In this document: piece after piece, positions 17,350 through 26,725 of the stretch
Layout of the letters: each line of letters begins with the position of its first letter
How positions within the stretch are numbered: the first letter of the stretch is position 1
Source of the DNA: Buttiauxella warmboldiae
GTDB lineage: Bacteria; Pseudomonadota; Gammaproteobacteria; Enterobacterales; Enterobacteriaceae
Assembly (NCBI RefSeq): GCF_003818135.1
Contig: NZ_RPOH01000058.1
Location: forward strand, 1 to 40,286
Direction: 5' to 3'
DNA: 40,286 bases
Translations under genes and position numbers: made by a program
Notes under the pieces: generated by a model
Database searches by the model: none
What the model was told of the DNA's origin: nothing
The model's input: only the letters and a program-made list of their open reading frames with translations

Positions 17350-17616
17350 ATGTTGAAAGAGATAGTGATGGTCAGCAATCAACACGGTATCCATGCGCGT
17401 CCGGCCGGCGTTCTGGCGAAAGCCTGTGCGCAATACCAATCGCGGATTGAGATGATCTACGAGGGTAAGGTCATAAAGGGTAAAAGCATCATGAGTATCT
17501 TAGGCGCGGGGATCAAAGGCAGAGGATCGCTTGAGATCATTTGCAGCGGCAGTGATGAGCAAGAAGCGATGGCGAAGCTGAAAGCCCTGTTCGCCAATGG
17601 GTTTGGCTTTGATTAA
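17350..17616 (+). CDS. HPr-family phosphocarrier protein
   Basis: An 88-residue HPr, the usual HPr length. His15 (HGIHARPAG) is the site phosphorylated by enzyme I, with the partner Arg17; Ser46 (KGKSIMS) is also present. It would carry phosphate to the IIA at 10478, bypassing the housekeeping PtsH. An upstream in-frame ATG at 17323 would overlap dhaL and add residues outside the HPr fold; the ATG at 17350 has AGAAAGGA about 9 bases upstream. It is the last gene of the accessory operon, with a strong terminator after it. Confidence 0.9.
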   Translation: MLKEIVMVSNQHGIHARPAGVLAKACAQYQSRIEMIYEGKVIKGKSIMSILGAGIKGRGSLEIICSGSDEQEAMAKLKALFANGFGFD

Positions 17617-17702
17617 CCGATCATAGGTCACGCTCTTTGGGCGCCGGTCGTAAACAATTATTATCCGGCATTCTGCTCCTGAGATGTCAGCGCTCAGGCA
17701 AT

Positions 17703-17736
17703 AAAAAACCCGGTGCCATTGGCTGCCGGGTTTTTT
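17703..17736 (+). terminator. Terminator of the accessory operon
   Basis: AAAAAACCCGG and CCGGGTTTTTT pair, with an inner GCC/GGC extension. With A before and T after the stem it should work in both directions, ending the HPr-side transcript and any transcript from the minus-strand pseudogene. Confidence 0.9.
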
Positions 17737-17772
17737 ATTGCCTGCGCTTCGAGTGCTGGCAGCGTGTAGTAC

Positions 17773-18175
17773 TCAAACTGAGTGGCACTCAATGCTTTCT
17801 TCGACCAGGATCTCTGGGGAGATGTCGAAATTCATAGCGTTGCCGGAGTCATTACCATAAAGAAAAAGTACACCGCTCCCCTGATGAACCACCAGGCTGG
17901 CTTCGATAATCTGGTCGGGAGAAGGGGAGGTAAACACTTCACCTGGCGCGTAGGTATCAAGACCGCCCTCGCCGATGAATCCGGCAAAGGTCGGTTCATG
18001 GCCGCTGTCACTGCCGCTCACGATCACCGTCTACTCACTCTTTGGCTGGGGGCGGTAAACCGCGCAGCATTCCAGTAGGGCGTTGATTTTTCCCCATTCC
18101 GGCGTACACCAACCCCTCCATGATTTCAGCACGAATATTATCGGTGTTGTTGAAGATCTTTTTCGGCTTCTGCAT
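17773..18175 (-). pseudogene. Decayed, truncated DhaK-like gene
   Basis: On the minus strand, a good ribosome site (AAGAGGGAA) and ATG at 18175 begin a DhaK-like N-terminus (MQKPKKIFNNTDNIRAEI...). That frame stops at 18035. The homology continues in the next frame as PEWGKINALLECCAVYRPQ, crosses an in-frame TAG at 18031-18033, and runs on as IVSGSDSGHEPTFAGFIG and MNFDI to a stop at 17773. So there is at least one frameshift, one nonsense codon and loss of the C-terminal ~200 residues including the substrate histidine. The loop reads GSDSGH for GGGSGH and NDSGN for NYTGD. It is more like classic DhaK (HEP) than the intact gene at 15669. Confidence 0.8.
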
Positions 18176-18510
18176 CGTCATTCCCTCTTGTAATGTCCTG
18201 TTTCTTTAGTGACGATTTTATCCGCAGTGTCTGTTTACGCCTGGCATCTTTGATACCAATTAATCTCCAGCCTAAGGGGCATGATTTTAGGTTGCTAACT
18301 GAGAGATTTCTTGATGGTTATGAAGGGATCAATCATTTTGTTAAAAGAAGCAGGGAGATGGTGGATTGCTTTCAGTGGTTTGCACAAGTAGGGTTCTATT
18401 TTTTTAGCAAATACAGGTTGAAAACGATAAAACGTGGTTTGAAGAGTATCGTTTTATTTACGGGTATAACGTTTCTTCGGGGGATTACCGATCTGATTAA
18501 TTGGTAACAA
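18176..18510. other. Gene-poor AT-rich spacer before ilvY
   Basis: 335 bp between the DhaK remnant and ilvY. One open frame (18193-18507, plus, 104 codons) has no ribosome site and no similarity I recognise, so I do not call it a gene. It includes a 9-bp inverted repeat AAAACGATA...TATCGTTTT (18421-18455, 17-base loop), which could serve as a weak terminator for ilvY on the minus strand. The promoter of the decayed gene should also be here. It may be a remnant of a larger insertion. Confidence 0.5.
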
Positions 18511-19419
18511 TCATTTTCCTTCTTCGGTTTTTTCCGCCCGTACAATCTTCCAGAAAGCATTCACCAGCGGCTCATTGAGCCGCTTTTTTTGTACGCAAAC
18601 GCCGAGTTCAAACGGCGTATTTTCATCGTTGCGTTCCAGTACTTGTACGCGGTTGCGTACCGGCTCCGGGCTATTTTCCAGCACGATTTCAGGGATCAGC
18701 GCGACACCACAGCCGAGCGCGACCATCGAAACCATAGCTTCATGTCCCGCAACCGTCGCGTAAATAAACGGGTTGCTGATTTTCTGGCGGCGGAACCACA
18801 GCTCAATTCGGCGACGTACCGGGCCTTGATCCGGCAAAATAAACGGCACTTTCGCCCAGTCGGGATCGGGCCGATTGACCTGCGTCCGCACCGGGCAGGC
18901 CAGTGCGGGCGCGATCAGCGCAACGGATAAATTATCCAGAATCGAGAACGCGACGCCGGGCGGTAATGTTTCCGGCTTACCCGCAATGGCGAGATCGGCT
19001 TCGCCAGAATCAACTTTTTGCACCGCATCGGCGGCGTCGCCAGTGGTCAGTTTTATCTCCACATTTGGATGTTCAGCACGGAATCTATCGAGAATAGGTG
19101 GTAAATGACTGTACGCGGCGGTGACGGAGCAAAAGAGGTGAAGTTCGCCGGTAAGCGACGGCCCTTCCTGCCCGATGGTGTGGCGCATTTGCTGATACTG
19201 CAACAGCGTGTGTTGGGCGAATTGCCTGAGTTGCTCACCGGCCTCAGTCAGCGTAACGGTGCGGTTATCACGTAAAAACAGAGGGTGACCAAGATCGTCT
19301 TCCAGGCGCTGAATCTGGCGTGAAAGCGTGGAAGGGCTAACGTGCATAGCACGAGCGCTGCGCCCGAAATGGCGGCTTTCTGCGAGGTGAAGAAATGTTT
19401 TCAGGTCGCGCAAATCCAT
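18511..19419 (-). CDS. ilvY: LysR-type activator IlvY
   Basis: A LysR-family activator of ilvC, 302 residues from the chosen start (E. coli 297). HTH at about residues 18-37 (HFGRSARAMHVSPSTLSRQI), then the inducer-binding domain (SGEADLAIAGKPETLPPG, MVSMVALGCGVALIPE). In E. coli it binds 2-acetolactate or 2-acetohydroxybutyrate, the IlvC substrates, and activates ilvC. I chose the ATG at 19419 (MDLRDLK, the E. coli N-terminus); an ATG at 19425 adds two residues and is equally well placed. It is divergent from ilvC, separated by operators at 19440-19491. Confidence 0.96.
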   Translation of the reverse strand: MDLRDLKTFLHLAESRHFGRSARAMHVSPSTLSRQIQRLEDDLGHPLFLRDNRTVTLTEAGEQLRQFAQHTLLQYQQMRHTIGQEGPSLTGELHLFCSVTAAYSHLPPILDRFRAEHPNVEIKLTTGDAADAVQKVDSGEADLAIAGKPETLPPGVAFSILDNLSVALIAPALACPVRTQVNRPDPDWAKVPFILPDQGPVRRRIELWFRRQKISNPFIYATVAGHEAMVSMVALGCGVALIPEIVLENSPEPVRNRVQVLERNDENTPFELGVCVQKKRLNEPLVNAFWKIVRAEKTEEGK

Positions 19420-19439
19420 GGTCATCGGTTCTCTTTTTT

Positions 19440-19491
19440 ACGTTGCATAAATTGCAACGTCACGTTGTTAATATATCAATTTAAGCAACGT
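19440..19491. promoter_or_regulatory. IlvY operators in the ilvY-ilvC divergent region
   Basis: Two related inverted repeats: a perfect one, ACGTTGCA-N5-TGCAACGT (19440-19460), and a second with arms ACGTTG and CAACGT 18 bases apart (19462-19491). The two tandem sites fit O1 and O2 of the E. coli ilvYC control region, where IlvY binds both and inducer alters DNA bending at O2. Confidence 0.8.
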
Positions 19492-19508
19492 ATTTCCTGT
19501 CATATAGT
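19480..19508 (+). promoter_or_regulatory. ilvC promoter (activator dependent)
   Basis: A good -10 TATAGT (19503-19508) has only a poor -35 (TTTAAG, 19480-19485) at 17 bp, overlapped by the second IlvY operator. A weak -35 beneath an activator site is what an IlvY-dependent promoter should look like. The predicted leader before ilvC is about 70 bases. Confidence 0.6.
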
Positions 19509-19583
19509 AAGTTCATTATCGTTTGCACAACACCGCTTACGACCCTTACAAGAAACATAACACCACAATCACGGAGTCCTACG

Positions 19584-21059
19584 ATGGCTAATTATTTCAA
19601 CACTTTGAATCTGCGTCAGCAGCTGGCGCAATTGGGTAAATGTCGTTTCATGGGGCGTGCAGAATTCGCCGATGAAGCAAGTTACCTCAAAGGCAAAAAA
19701 GTCGTCATCGTCGGCTGTGGCGCACAAGGCCTGAACCAGGGTCTGAACATGCGCGACTCCGGTCTGGATGTGGCTTACGCTCTGCGTGCAGAAGCTATCG
19801 CTGAAAAACGCGCTTCATGGCGTAAAGCGACCGAGAACGGTTTTAAAGTTGGCACCTACGAAGAACTGATCCCGCAAGCGGATCTGGTGGTTAACCTGAC
19901 GCCAGACAAGCAGCATTCCGCAGTAGTAAAAGCCGTTCAGCCAATGATGAAAGATGGTGCAGCACTGGGCTACTCCCACGGTTTCAACGTGGTTGAAGTG
20001 GGCGAGCAAATCCGTAAAGACATCACCGTGGTGATGGTTGCGCCAAAATGCCCGGGTACTGAAGTTCGTGAAGAATACAAACGTGGTTTCGGCGTGCCGA
20101 CGCTGATTGCGGTTCACCCAGAAAACGATCCGAAAGGCGAAGGCATGGCTATCGCTAAAGCCTGGGCTGCGGCCACCGGCGGCCACCGTGCCGGCGTTCT
20201 GGAATCTTCCTTCGTCGCTGAAGTGAAATCTGACCTGATGGGTGAGCAAACCATTCTGTGCGGCATGCTGCAGGCGGGTTCTTTGCTTTGCTTCGACAAG
20301 CTGGTGGAAGACGGCACCGATCCGGCCTACGCGGAAAAACTGATTCAGTTCGGCTGGGAAACCATCACCGAAGCGCTGAAACAAGGCGGCATTACGCTGA
20401 TGATGGACCGTTTGTCCAATCCGGCAAAAATCCGTGCTTATGCCTTGTCTGAGCAACTGAAAACGATTATGGCTCCGCTGTTCCAGAAACATATGGACGA
20501 CATCATCTCCGGCGAATTCTCTTCCGGCATGATGGCTGACTGGGCAAATGACGATAAGAAACTGCTGACCTGGCGTGAAGAGACTGGCAAAACTGCCTTC
20601 GAAACCGCTGCACAGTTTGACGGTAAAATTTCCGAGCAGGAATACTTCGATAAAGGCGTGCTGATGATCGCGATGGTGAAAGCGGGCGTTGAGCTGGCAT
20701 TCGAAACCATGGTTGATGCGGGCATCATCGAAGAGTCTGCTTATTACGAATCACTGCACGAGCTGCCGCTGATTGCGAACACCATCGCCCGTAAGCGTCT
20801 GTACGAAATGAACGTGGTTATCTCGGATACCGCTGAGTACGGCAACTACTTGTTCTCTTACGCGGCAGTGCCATTGCTGAAAGAGTTTATGACCACGCTG
20901 CAGGCAGGCGATCTGGGTAAAGAAATCCCGGCGGGTGCGGTTGATAACGCGCAGCTGCGCGATGTTAACGAAGCGATCCGTAACCACGAAATCGAAACCG
21001 TTGGCAAGAAGCTGCGCGGCTATATGAAAGATATGAAGCGTATCGCTGTAGCGGGCTAA
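19584..21059 (+). CDS. ilvC: Ketol-acid reductoisomerase
   Basis: A 491-residue class II (long, plant-like) ketol-acid reductoisomerase, the same length as in E. coli. It isomerises and reduces acetolactate and acetohydroxybutyrate with NADPH and Mg, the step after IlvGM. The Rossmann motif [14 protein letters not shown] lies at about residues 35-48, with nearby Arg residues for NADPH, and there are two copies of the C-terminal knotted domain. It is regulated by IlvY and its own substrates. GGAG lies upstream of the ATG and a strong terminator follows. Confidence 0.98.
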   Translation: MANYFNTLNLRQQLAQLGKCRFMGRAEFADEASYLKGKKVVIVGCGAQGLNQGLNMRDSGLDVAYALRAEAIAEKRASWRKATENGFKVGTYEELIPQADLVVNLTPDKQHSAVVKAVQPMMKDGAALGYSHGFNVVEVGEQIRKDITVVMVAPKCPGTEVREEYKRGFGVPTLIAVHPENDPKGEGMAIAKAWAAATGGHRAGVLESSFVAEVKSDLMGEQTILCGMLQAGSLLCFDKLVEDGTDPAYAEKLIQFGWETITEALKQGGITLMMDRLSNPAKIRAYALSEQLKTIMAPLFQKHMDDIISGEFSSGMMADWANDDKKLLTWREETGKTAFETAAQFDGKISEQEYFDKGVLMIAMVKAGVELAFETMVDAGIIEESAYYESLHELPLIANTIARKRLYEMNVVISDTAEYGNYLFSYAAVPLLKEFMTTLQAGDLGKEIPAGAVDNAQLRDVNEAIRNHEIETVGKKLRGYMKDMKRIAVAG

Positions 21060-21075
21060 TCGAGTTTTATAAGTG

Positions 21076-21105
21076 AAAAGGCCGGGGATTCCCCGGCCTT
21101 TTTTA
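21076..21105 (+). terminator. ilvC terminator
   Basis: AAAAGGCCGGGGA / TCCCCGGCCTTTT, a 13-bp stem with a very tight loop, followed by more T. It ends right at the ppiC stop codon, so the A-rich upstream arm lets it act for both convergent genes. Confidence 0.93.
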
Positions 21106-21387
21106 TTAGTTGCGGTATAACACTTTGATAATGTGGTAACCGAACTGCGTGTGCAGCGGGCCGTAGGGCTCCAGCAGCGGGCAGGAGAACACCACTTTAT
21201 CAAATGCCGGCACCATCTGGCCCTGGCGGAATTCACCCAGGTGACCCCCTTTTTTGCCGGACGGGCAGGTGGAATGTTTTTTAGCCAGCTTTTCGAAATC
21301 GCCGCCGTTCTGAAGCTGAGCCAGAATTTCCTGGGCCAGTTTTTCTTCCTTAACAAGGATATGCAATGCTGCTGCGGTTTTTGCCAT
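21106..21387 (-). CDS. ppiC: Peptidyl-prolyl cis-trans isomerase C (parvulin)
   Basis: A 93-residue parvulin-type prolyl isomerase, the same length as E. coli PpiC, with no signal peptide, so cytoplasmic. The whole protein is one PpiC domain: [11 protein letters not shown] at the start, then [13 protein letters not shown], the substrate-loop motif [12 protein letters not shown] and the C-terminal [11 protein letters not shown] chose the ATG at 21387, giving [11 protein letters not shown] as in E. coli; an ATG at 21405 adds six residues. It is convergent with ilvC, with the terminator touching its stop. Confidence 0.96.
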   Translation of the reverse strand: MAKTAAALHILVKEEKLAQEILAQLQNGGDFEKLAKKHSTCPSGKKGGHLGEFRQGQMVPAFDKVVFSCPLLEPYGPLHTQFGYHIIKVLYRN

Positions 21388-21478
21388 GATAGTGCCTTGA
21401 GTCATATGGATTACGCTCGCTATACTACCACGCTATTTTTCCCCTTCGTAATTATCCCGACTTTCACTGAGTGACCCT

Positions 21479-23500
21479 ATGCGCTTAAATCCAGGCCAAC
21501 AACAAGCCGTCGAATTTGTCACCGGACCCTGCCTGGTCCTGGCGGGCGCAGGCTCCGGCAAAACGCGTGTTATCACTAACAAAATGGCGTATTTAATCCG
21601 CGAATGCGGTTATCAGGCACGCCACATTGCCGCCGTCACGTTTACCAATAAAGCGGCGCGTGAAATGAAAGAGCGTGTGGCGCAAACGCTGGGGCGTAAA
21701 GAAGCGCGTGGCTTATTGATCTCCACCTTCCACACCTTAGGCCTTGAGATCATCAAGCGTGAGTACGCGGCGCTGGGGATGAAGTCTAACTTCTCGTTAT
21801 TCGACGACACCGACCAGACGGCGTTGTTGAAAGATCTGACGGAAGGATTGCTTGAAGACGATAAGACATTATTGCAGCAACTGATCTCGACGATCTCAAA
21901 CTGGAAAAACGATCTGATGTCGCCGTCGCAGGCGGCAGCCCAGGCTAAAGGCGAGCGTGAGCGAATCTTTGCTCACTGCTACGGGCTGTACGATGCGCAT
22001 CTGAAATCCTGCAATGTGCTGGATTTTGACGATCTGATTTTGCTGCCGACGCTGCTGTTACAGCGCAATGAAGAAGTGCGCGAGCGCTGGCAAAATCGCA
22101 TCCGCTATCTGCTGGTGGATGAATATCAGGATACCAACACCAGCCAGTACGAACTGGTGAAGCTGCTGGTTGGGGTGAGGGCGCGGTTTACCGTGGTAGG
22201 CGATGATGACCAGTCTATTTACTCCTGGCGTGGCGCACGGCCACAAAACCTTGTGCTGCTAAGCCAGGATTTTCCGGCGCTTCAGGTTATCAAACTTGAG
22301 CAGAACTACCGTTCTTCCGGGCGCATTCTGAAGGCGGCAAACATTCTGATTGCTAATAATCCCCACGTTTTTGAGAAACGCCTTTTTTCTGAACTGGGTT
22401 ACGGCACCGAATTAAAAGTCGTGACGGCCAACAGTGAAGATCATGAGGCCGAGCGGGTGACCGGTGAGCTGATTGCTCATCACTTTATCAATAAAACTAA
22501 CTATAAAGATTACGCCATTCTCTACCGTGGGAATCACCAGTCGCGGGTGTTTGAAAAGATGCTGATGCAGAACCGCATTCCTTACCGCATCTCTGGCGGC
22601 ACCTCGTTCTTCTCACGTCCGGAAATCAAAGATCTGCTGGCTTACCTGCGCGTGCTGACTAACCCGGACGACGACAGTGCATTTATGCGGATTGTGAATA
22701 CGCCAAAACGTGAGATCGGCCCGGTTACGATGCAAAAGCTTGGGAACTGGGCTATGCAGCGTAACAAGGGGTTGTTTGGCGCAAGTTTCGATATGGGACT
22801 GAGCCAGACGCTCAATGGACGTGGTCTTGAGTCACTACAGCGCTTCACTCACTGGCTGCGCGATGTGGCAACGCTTGCCGAGCGTGAACCGATAGCTGCG
22901 GTGCGCGATTTGATTCACGGTATTGATTATGAAAGCTGGCTGTATGAAACCTCCCCCAGCCAGAAAGCCGCTGAAATGCGCATGAAAAACGTCAACCTGC
23001 TGTTTAGCTGGATGACGGAGATGCTGGAGGGATCGGAAATCGATGAGCCAATGACGCTGACCCAGGTCGTGACCCGTTTTACGCTGCGTGACATGATGGA
23101 ACGGGGCGAAAGCGATGAAGACACCGATCAGGTGCAGCTGATGACTCTTCATGCCTCGAAAGGGCTGGAGTTCCCGTACGTATTTTTAGTGGGAATGGAG
23201 GAGGGAATTCTGCCGCATCAAAGCAGCATTGATGAAGATAATATCGATGAGGAACGCCGCCTCGCTTATGTAGGCATTACCCGGGCTCAGAAAGAATTGA
23301 CCTTCACGCTGTGCAAAGAACGCCGCCAGTACGGCGAGCTGATCCGTCCGGAACCCAGCCGTTTCCTGTTGGAATTGCCGCAGGATGATCTGCAGTGGGA
23401 GACGGAGCGCAAAGTGGTTTCAGCACAGGAACGGATGAATAAAGGGCAGAGTAATGTCGCCAACATCCGTGAAATGCTGGCAAAAGCGCGTAAAAGCTAA
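21479..23500 (+). CDS. rep: ATP-dependent DNA helicase Rep
   Basis: A 673-residue UvrD/PcrA-family superfamily 1A 3'-5' helicase, the same length as E. coli Rep. Motifs: Q motif LNPGQQQAV at the start, Walker A AGAGSGKT (22-29), Walker [21 protein letters not shown] (motif III), and in the C-terminal half [13 protein letters not shown] (motif V) and VGITRAQ (motif VI). Rep travels with the replisome through DnaB and clears protein and RNA polymerase from the template. It is divergent from ppiC; its stop is one base from that of the convergent gppA, leaving no room for a terminator between them. Confidence 0.98.
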   Translation: MRLNPGQQQAVEFVTGPCLVLAGAGSGKTRVITNKMAYLIRECGYQARHIAAVTFTNKAAREMKERVAQTLGRKEARGLLISTFHTLGLEIIKREYAALGMKSNFSLFDDTDQTALLKDLTEGLLEDDKTLLQQLISTISNWKNDLMSPSQAAAQAKGERERIFAHCYGLYDAHLKSCNVLDFDDLILLPTLLLQRNEEVRERWQNRIRYLLVDEYQDTNTSQYELVKLLVGVRARFTVVGDDDQSIYSWRGARPQNLVLLSQDFPALQVIKLEQNYRSSGRILKAANILIANNPHVFEKRLFSELGYGTELKVVTANSEDHEAERVTGELIAHHFINKTNYKDYAILYRGNHQSRVFEKMLMQNRIPYRISGGTSFFSRPEIKDLLAYLRVLTNPDDDSAFMRIVNTPKREIGPVTMQKLGNWAMQRNKGLFGASFDMGLSQTLNGRGLESLQRFTHWLRDVATLAEREPIAAVRDLIHGIDYESWLYETSPSQKAAEMRMKNVNLLFSWMTEMLEGSEIDEPMTLTQVVTRFTLRDMMERGESDEDTDQVQLMTLHASKGLEFPYVFLVGMEEGILPHQSSIDEDNIDEERRLAYVGITRAQKELTFTLCKERRQYGELIRPEPSRFLLELPQDDLQWETERKVVSAQERMNKGQSNVANIREMLAKARKS

Positions 23501-23501
23501 C

Positions 23502-24986
23502 TTACTGCAGGGTCAAAGGCCAGTGGACATAGCTTTGCCACAGGCTTTCTTGCTCAAGTAATTCCGCACCCAGCGGATGGTGCTCCAGCCACTTTTCCGG
23601 TAGCTCAAGCATTAAGGTTTCACCCTCAATTTTTAGCGTAATTTCCGGCAAAATATCATCCCGGCGGCGGCTGGCAAAGATAATCGCCAGGCGTAACAGG
23701 CGGCAAAGATGTTCAGCGATACGCGGCGGAACCGCGTTTTGCTGGTGCAGAGAAGAGAGGTCGACTGGGTTGGTCTGGTTTAACATCAGCGTTGCCAGCA
23801 GTTTTTTCTGCGCCGGGGTGTAGCCCGGAAGATCGAGATTGTTCACCAGATAGGCGGCATGCTGTGGTGCTTGTTTGAAATCTACGCTCAGGCCAATTTC
23901 ATGCAGTAAGGCCGCGCTGTTAAGCATTTCGATACTGAGTGGCGTCAGGCCCAGGGTATCGTTGATCTGATTAGCTAAAGCCTGCGCTAGCTGCTGCACC
24001 CGTTCTGCCTGGCCGATATCCACCATAAAGCGGCGCTGGATATTGCGTACCGTGCGGCTTCTGATCTCCTGATTAACCGACAAATGCAGCATGCCGTAAA
24101 CCAGACCTTCGCGTAATGCGCCGCCGGCAAGCGTCATGCAATCAATCGATAACTCTTCGAAAATGGCAATCAAAATGGCAAGGCCGCTTGGGAACACCAG
24201 CGCTCTTTCTAAGGTTAATCCTTCAATTTCTAACTCTTCAAGACGCCCGCACTGGATCGCTCTTTGCTTTAGCTGCTGAAGCTTAGGGAGCGTAATACGT
24301 TCGTCCATGCCCTGCGCCATCATAATTTCTTGTAGCGCCTGCACGGTGCCCGAGGCACCGACGCACGCTTTCCAGCCATGATGTTTTAACGAGTCGCATA
24401 CCGGGCGTAAAACTTGTTTTGCGGCGGCTTCGGCAGCAGCAAAGTTTTCTTGTGCTAAATTTCGGTCGCTAAAAAAGCGCTCAAGCCAGGTCACACAGCC
24501 CATCGATAGGCTAAAGAGCGCGGTTGTTTGCGCACCCGTACCCGTGACCAGCTCGGTGCTGGCGCCACCGATATCCACCACTAAGCGCTGGTCAGCCCCC
24601 CCTGTGGTATGGGCGACACCCTGATAAATCAGGCGAGCTTCTTCTTCGCCATGAATAATTTGCACCGGACAGCCGAGAATCTGTTCCGCCTGCTGCATGA
24701 ATTCATGGGCATTGGTAGCAAGACGCAGCGTGGCGGTTGCGACCACGCGAATTTGTGACTGGGGAATATCCTGGAGACGTTCGGCGAACAGGCGCAGGCA
24801 TTGCCACCCGCGCTCCATCGCTTCACGTGAAAGCGTATTATCTCTGCTTAAACCCGCAGCAAGGCGTACTTTTCGCTTAATTCGTGCCAGGGTTTGTATG
24901 CTCCCTGCCACCTCACGTACCACCAACATATGAAAGCTATTAGAGCCTAAATCTATTGCAGCATACAGTGAGGTGGAGCTGAGCAT
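23502..24986 (-). CDS. gppA: Guanosine-5'-triphosphate,3'-diphosphate pyrophosphatase
   Basis: A 494-residue Ppx/GppA-family phosphatase, the same length as E. coli GppA. It hydrolyses pppGpp to ppGpp in the stringent response and can degrade polyphosphate. The actin-like/Hsp70-like phosphate loops are seen in [13 protein letters not shown] (N-terminus) and [12 protein letters not shown] (about 145), followed by an HD-like C-terminal domain ([11 protein letters not shown]). It follows rhlB by only 6 bases on the same strand, so the pair is an operon. Confidence 0.97.
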   Translation of the reverse strand: MLSSTSLYAAIDLGSNSFHMLVVREVAGSIQTLARIKRKVRLAAGLSRDNTLSREAMERGWQCLRLFAERLQDIPQSQIRVVATATLRLATNAHEFMQQAEQILGCPVQIIHGEEEARLIYQGVAHTTGGADQRLVVDIGGASTELVTGTGAQTTALFSLSMGCVTWLERFFSDRNLAQENFAAAEAAAKQVLRPVCDSLKHHGWKACVGASGTVQALQEIMMAQGMDERITLPKLQQLKQRAIQCGRLEELEIEGLTLERALVFPSGLAILIAIFEELSIDCMTLAGGALREGLVYGMLHLSVNQEIRSRTVRNIQRRFMVDIGQAERVQQLAQALANQINDTLGLTPLSIEMLNSAALLHEIGLSVDFKQAPQHAAYLVNNLDLPGYTPAQKKLLATLMLNQTNPVDLSSLHQQNAVPPRIAEHLCRLLRLAIIFASRRRDDILPEITLKIEGETLMLELPEKWLEHHPLGAELLEQESLWQSYVHWPLTLQ

Positions 24987-24992
24987 AAATTT

Positions 24993-26264
24993 TTAACCTG
25001 TGCGACGGCGATTGCTACGAGGCGCGCCACCATTACGACGAGGACCGTTACCCGGACGGGCACGCGTCAGACGTTTCGGTGGAGGAAGTTCGCTTAACAG
25101 CGCTTCAGTTTTGTACTTACTGACCGGAATCGAGTGACCAATATAGGTTTCAATCGCAGACAGGTTCAACGCATAGTCTTCACACGCAAGGCTGATAGAA
25201 TGGCCACTTTCGCCAGCACGGCCGGTACGGCCAATACGGTGAACGTAGTCTTCGCAGTCATCCGGGAGATCGTAGTTGAAGACGTGAGTCACTAACGGAA
25301 TGTGCAGACCGCGCGCGGCAACATCGGTTGCCACCAGGATATCAAGATCGCCACGGGTGAACTCTTCAAGGATGCGCAGGCGTTTCTTCTGAGCCACATC
25401 GCCCGTTAGCAGGCCGACACGGTGCCCATCTGCTGCCAGGTGGCCCCAGATATCTTCACAACGGTGTTTGGTGTTGGCAAAAATAATGGCGCGGTCTGGC
25501 CACTCTTCTTCGATGAGGGTTTGCAACAGGCGCATTTTCTCTTCGTTGGAAGGGTAGAACAGCTCTTCCTGGATGCGGTGGCCAGTTTTTTGCTCTGGTT
25601 CCACTTCCACGTATTCCGCGTTGTTCATTTGCTCAAACGCCAGCTCGCGCACACGGTAAGACAAGGTGGCGGAGAACAGCATGTTCAGACGTTCGGTGAC
25701 CGGCGGCATGCGACGGAACAACCAACGGATATCTTTAATAAAGCCCAGATCGTACATACGATCGGCTTCATCGAGCACCACAACCTGAATTGCGCCTAAG
25801 TTAATGTGGTTTTGTTTAGCATAATCGATCAAGCGGCCAGTGGTGCCGATAAGAATATCAACGCCGCTTTCCAGTACTTTTAGCTGTTTGTCGTAACCGT
25901 CGCCACCGTACGCGAGGCCGAGTTTAAGGCCGGTTGATTGTGCCAGTGGCTCGGCATCGGAGTGAATTTGCACTGCCAGTTCACGAGTCGGAGCCATGAT
26001 TAAGGCACGCGGCTGGTTCACCTGGCGATTCTCTGGAACCGGGTGAGAGAGTAAATAATGGAACGTTGACGTTAAAAACGCCATCGTTTTGCCAGTACCG
26101 GTTTGCGCCTGCCCTGCCACGTCACGATTCGCCAGTGTCAGCGGTAGTGCCAGTGCCTGAATAGGGGTGCAGTTATGAAAGCCTTTATTTTCAAGGGCTT
26201 CAATCACCTTAGGGTGCAGGGCGAAGTCGGAAAACTTCTGTTCGGTCAAATGTGTTTTGCTCAT
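24993..26264 (-). CDS. rhlB: DEAD-box ATP-dependent RNA helicase RhlB
   Basis: A 423-residue DEAD-box helicase (E. coli 421). Order: Q motif ([12 protein letters not shown]-type segment near residue 15, then TPIQALALP), Walker [13 protein letters not shown] in [11 protein letters not shown] (LFSATL), and [10 protein letters not shown] near the end, then a basic C-terminal tail ([13 protein letters not shown]) that contacts RNA and RNase E. It is the RNA-unwinding part of the RNA degradosome. It is divergent from trxA, with 131 bp between. Confidence 0.97.
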   Translation of the reverse strand: MSKTHLTEQKFSDFALHPKVIEALENKGFHNCTPIQALALPLTLANRDVAGQAQTGTGKTMAFLTSTFHYLLSHPVPENRQVNQPRALIMAPTRELAVQIHSDAEPLAQSTGLKLGLAYGGDGYDKQLKVLESGVDILIGTTGRLIDYAKQNHINLGAIQVVVLDEADRMYDLGFIKDIRWLFRRMPPVTERLNMLFSATLSYRVRELAFEQMNNAEYVEVEPEQKTGHRIQEELFYPSNEEKMRLLQTLIEEEWPDRAIIFANTKHRCEDIWGHLAADGHRVGLLTGDVAQKKRLRILEEFTRGDLDILVATDVAARGLHIPLVTHVFNYDLPDDCEDYVHRIGRTGRAGESGHSISLACEDYALNLSAIETYIGHSIPVSKYKTEALLSELPPPKRLTRARPGNGPRRNGGAPRSNRRRTG

Positions 26265-26345
26265 AGTGTGGTAGAATATCAGTTTACTATTGCTTTACGA
26301 AAGCACATCCGTTGAAATAAACGGGGTGAAATAAAGTCACCCTGA

Positions 26346-26366
26346 GTTGGTTAATGCTACACCAAC
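26346..26366. promoter_or_regulatory. Inverted repeat upstream of trxA
   Basis: GTTGGT and ACCAAC pair perfectly around a 9-base spacer, about 30 bp before the trxA start in the rhlB-trxA divergent region. As I remember it the E. coli region keeps the same arrangement (GTTGGTTAATG...ACACCAAC), so it may be an operator or an RNA hairpin in the trxA leader. No protein is known to me to bind it. Confidence 0.4.
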
Positions 26367-26395
26367 AAGGTAGACATAATCCTGCGGAGTAGAAC

Positions 26396-26725
26396 ATGAG
26401 CGATAAAATTATTCACCTGACTGACGACAGTTTCGACACGGACGTGCTAAAAGCTGATGGGTTGGTTCTGGTTGATTTCTGGGCAGAGTGGTGTGGTCCA
26501 TGCAAAATGATCGCCCCGATTCTTGATGAAATCGCTGATGAATATCAGGGCAATCTGACCGTTGCTAAACTGAACATCGATCAGAACCCGGGCACGGCGC
26601 CAAAATATGGCATCCGTGGTATCCCAACTCTGTTGCTGTTTAAAAACGGTGAAGTGGCGGCGACCAAAGTGGGCGCGCTGTCCAAAGGCCAGCTAAAAGA
26701 GTTCCTTGACGCTAATCTGGCATAA
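26396..26725 (+). CDS. trxA: Thioredoxin 1
   Basis: A 109-residue thioredoxin (E. coli 109), the general cytoplasmic disulfide reductant that also feeds ribonucleotide reductase. Active-site Cys33 and Cys36 are in [11 protein letters not shown], and the cis-Pro loop [11 protein letters not shown] is intact. A TGCGGAG ribosome site lies before the ATG. The next gene, rho, begins 357 bp downstream. No obvious strong terminator lies immediately after trxA; a weak TGCG/CGCA hairpin followed by six T at about 26742-26766 is the best candidate. Confidence 0.98.
   Translation: MSDKIIHLTDDSFDTDVLKADGLVLVDFWAEWCGPCKMIAPILDEIADEYQGNLTVAKLNIDQNPGTAPKYGIRGIPTLLLFKNGEVAATKVGALSKGQLKEFLDANLA

Noticed and set aside
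10478-17616. A mobile element carrying the PTS operon
   Set aside because: No integrase, transposase, insertion-sequence ends or attachment-site repeats were seen at either edge.
18193-18507. Open frame of 104 codons on the plus strand
   Set aside because: No ribosome site, AT-rich, and no recognisable similarity; treated as non-coding spacer.
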